Shown here: in pieces, positions 5,253-6,647 of the stretch | How positions within the stretch are numbered: the stretch's first letter is position 1 | How the letters are laid out: each line of letters starts with the position of its first letter | Source: Caldifarciminota bacterium UBA3073 | Lineage (GTDB): Bacteria > Hydrothermota > UBA3073 | Reading direction: 5' to 3' | Length of the DNA stretch: 6,647 bases | NCBI GenBank assembly: GCA_002366725.1 | Contig: DFBT01000102.1 | Span: 1-6,647, forward strand | Notes under the pieces: generated by a model | The model's input: the letters and a program-made list of their open reading frames with translations, nothing else | Databases searched by the model: none | What the model was told of the DNA's origin: nothing | Made by a program: the position numbers and the translations under genes

Positions 5253-6164
5253 TTAAACGGTTTTTAGCCATTTTACCACCCTTGAGAGCCCACCCTTCAT
5301 AGGTACAGATGGTTGCCACCCCAAAACATCTTTTGCCTTATCCGGGCAGAGATAATTGGAGTTTATCTCTCCATCTCTCAGTGGCTTATGTACCGGAGGA
5401 ATGTTGTCACCCACTATCTCCTTAAGCATAGAATACAGTTGTTGCACACTGGTGGGTTTACCCGTACCTATGTTCATAGTTTCATTGTCCCCTCTCTGGA
5501 GGGAGAGCATATTAGCCCTCACCACATCTTCTACATACACATAATCTCTCACCGGTTTTCCGTATCCGTATAGTGTGCAGGGTTTTCCATCCAGCATGTT
5601 GTTGCCGAATATTGATACCACGCCCGCTTCTCCAAATGGGTCCTGTCTTTCTCCGTATACATTTGAATATCGTAGAATGGTATACGGGAAATACGCCCGG
5701 AAGAATTTTACATATAGTTCACCGGCGAGTTTTGATATTCCGTAAGGAGACACGGGACTCGGAGGCTCCTCCTCCCTTGCGGGCTTTTTTACATCACCGT
5801 ATATTACACCACCAGAAGAGGAAAAGATGAATTTCTTTACTCCGTACGATCTGCACAGTGAAAGTATGTTCAGCGCTCCCATTATGTTGCTCTTTGCATC
5901 GTACGATGGATCACCACAGGATTTCCTCACATCCGCCTGTGCCGCAAGGTGGAAAACATGGGAAAATTTTACCTTTTTGAATATTCCCCCCACTCCATCA
6001 TCCTGAACTGAGAGTTTGTAAAGAAAGGCACGGGAGTTAACATTCTCTTCCTTACCGGTGGAGAGGTCATCTATTATAAAAACCTTGTATTCTCTTTCCA
6101 CAAGGGCATCTACCAGATGCGAACCAATAAATCCAGCACCACCTGTAACGAGAACATTTTGCAT
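5253..6164 (-). CDS. NAD-dependent sugar-nucleotide epimerase/dehydratase (GalE-like extended SDR)
   Basis: A cytosolic extended short-chain dehydrogenase of 303 residues, slightly short for GalE (about 330). The Rossmann motif GGAGFIG is at 8-14, with D32 and D33 after strand 2 for the NAD ribose. HLAAQADVR is at 72-80, and the catalytic set comprises S115-S117 and Y141xxxK145 (SPYGISKLAGE). LRYSNVYGERQDPFGEAGVV (164-183) and GKPVRDYVYVEDV (202-214) are typical of UDP-glucose 4-epimerase-like enzymes in surface-polysaccharide loci. The exact substrate (UDP-glucose, UDP-GlcNAc or another nucleotide sugar) cannot be read from the sequence, so no symbol is given. AAGGGAGG (6180-6173) lies 8 bases before the ATG and overlaps the end of the upstream gene's stop codon. 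The 15-bp gap to that gene and the 12-bp gap to the next one place it inside the operon. Confidence 0.93.
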   Translation of the reverse strand: MQNVLVTGGAGFIGSHLVDALVEREYKVFIIDDLSTGKEENVNSRAFLYKLSVQDDGVGGIFKKVKFSHVFHLAAQADVRKSCGDPSYDAKSNIMGALNILSLCRSYGVKKFIFSSSGGVIYGDVKKPAREEEPPSPVSPYGISKLAGELYVKFFRAYFPYTILRYSNVYGERQDPFGEAGVVSIFGNNMLDGKPCTLYGYGKPVRDYVYVEDVVRANMLSLQRGDNETMNIGTGKPTSVQQLYSMLKEIVGDNIPPVHKPLRDGEINSNYLCPDKAKDVLGWQPSVPMKGGLSRVVKWLKTV

Positions 6165-6179
6165 GTCTATAGCCTCCCT

Positions 6180-6647
6180 TCAGCGCATTATCATCATTTT
6201 ACCCATACATGAAGCCGTTCTTTCGGATGATTCCTCATCGGCACTCGTCACTTCTATCTTGTAAATATATATCCCATTCCCGACCCTATCTTGAAATTCG
6301 TCTCTCGTGTCCCACTCCTTACTATTTATACCCGCTCTCACATTCTGAAGGTAGAGGGTCTTTATGAGTCTTCCCGATATCGTGAATATCCTTATTGTAC
6401 CCATCCCATCCCTCGAAGAGTAGAATTCTATTCTCGTCTTCTCACCCCTCACGGGGTTTGGGTAGTTTATGGGATTTTCAAGAACGGTCCTATCGCCAAA
6501 GGTCTTCTCAACACCGAACTTGAGTTTGGATTCGTTACCGACATTATCCCTGACTATGAGTGTAAGTGAATCAATCAGATGCATCGTTTGTGATTCGACC
6601 TCTGTAACAAGTTTTCCCTTTTCTGAATTTCCGATGTCGTACTCAAA
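6180..6647 (-). CDS. C-terminal end of an exported protein with a FlgD-like Ig domain (possibly a C25 gingipain-like peptidase), partial
   Basis: The frame is open from its TGA stop at 6180 to the window edge, so only the last 155 residues are visible; the start lies beyond 6647. An internal ATG at 6584 is not a true start, since coding sequence continues upstream (FEYDIGNSEKGKL...). The first part resembles a beta-rich segment (SLTLIVRDNVGNESKLKF). Then come NYPNPVRG, TIRIFTISGRLIKTL, a WDTRDEFQDRVGNGIYIYKIE stretch (here WDTRDE...GNGIYIYKI) and a terminal GKMMIMR. This order is the FlgD-type Ig / secretion-sorting C-terminal domain found in surface and secreted proteins of Bacteroidota-like and WOR-3-like bacteria. 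The DNVGN-to-NYPNP arrangement recalls the end of C25 (PorU/gingipain-type) peptidases. The catalytic part, if any, is out of view, so the enzyme identity is a guess. Confidence 0.75.
   Translation of the reverse strand, partial: FEYDIGNSEKGKLVTEVESQTMHLIDSLTLIVRDNVGNESKLKFGVEKTFGDRTVLENPINYPNPVRGEKTRIEFYSSRDGMGTIRIFTISGRLIKTLYLQNVRAGINSKEWDTRDEFQDRVGNGIYIYKIEVTSADEESSERTASCMGKMMIMR

Noticed and set aside
6180..6584. A separate 134-residue gene starting at the ATG at 6584
   Set aside because: The same frame continues without a stop to the window edge with protein-like sequence, so this is the tail of a larger gene.

Overview
The window carries eight protein-coding genes, one of them cut by the right edge, and one long repeat-rich intergenic region at the left edge. 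I see no rRNA, tRNA, CRISPR array, transposase, phage gene or plasmid function. The sequence is AT-leaning, with tight gene spacing and mostly Shine-Dalgarno-led starts, and it looks like a bacterial chromosome. Three traits point to an uncultured-type bacterial lineage of the WOR-3 / Stahlbacteria / Hydrothermae kind: a short archaeal/eukaryotic-type prolyl-tRNA synthetase, a MEMO-AMMECR1 fusion protein, and an exported protein ending in a FlgD-like beta domain with a GKMMIMR tail. That assignment is inference from gene content, not a measured placement.

Layout. Positions 1-386 are non-coding and hold several repeat families: an 11-12 bp CTTCG-type array with a strong hairpin and a GCAATGACA direct repeat; a pair of 15-bp near-identical repeats; and a 10-bp tandem repeat. 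Two plus-strand genes follow, probably as one transcript: proS (387-1820) and apt (1869-2384). From there to the right edge everything lies on the minus strand. In transcription order (right to left) the genes are: the C-terminal end of a secreted protein (6180 to beyond 6647), an NAD-dependent sugar-nucleotide epimerase (5253-6164), a small GGQ release-factor-like protein (4905-5240), a TrkA/KtrA-type RCK potassium-channel regulator (4172-4861), a two-repeat TPR protein (3912-4175), and a MEMO-AMMECR1 fusion (2396-3826). The gaps are 15, 12 and 43 bp, then a 4-bp ATGA overlap, then about 85 bp, so this looks like one operon or at least one continuous transcription unit. The two units converge tail to tail between apt and the MEMO-AMMECR1 gene with only 11 bp between stop codons.

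How the genes fit together. The plus-strand pair is housekeeping: tRNA charging and adenine salvage. The minus-strand cluster mixes envelope-related functions (exported protein, sugar nucleotide epimerase), ribosome rescue (GGQ protein), potassium regulation (RCK protein) and the poorly understood MEMO/AMMECR1 module. No shared pathway can be read from sequence alone. The most tightly linked pair is RCK-TPR, through overlapping stop and start codons. The best leads are the MEMO-AMMECR1 fusion without its usual radical-SAM partner in view, its ambiguous start (a strong SD at an internal ATG, yet an in-frame upstream stretch resembling a signal peptide), and the layered upstream repeats. I did not find convincing evidence of a wholly new system.
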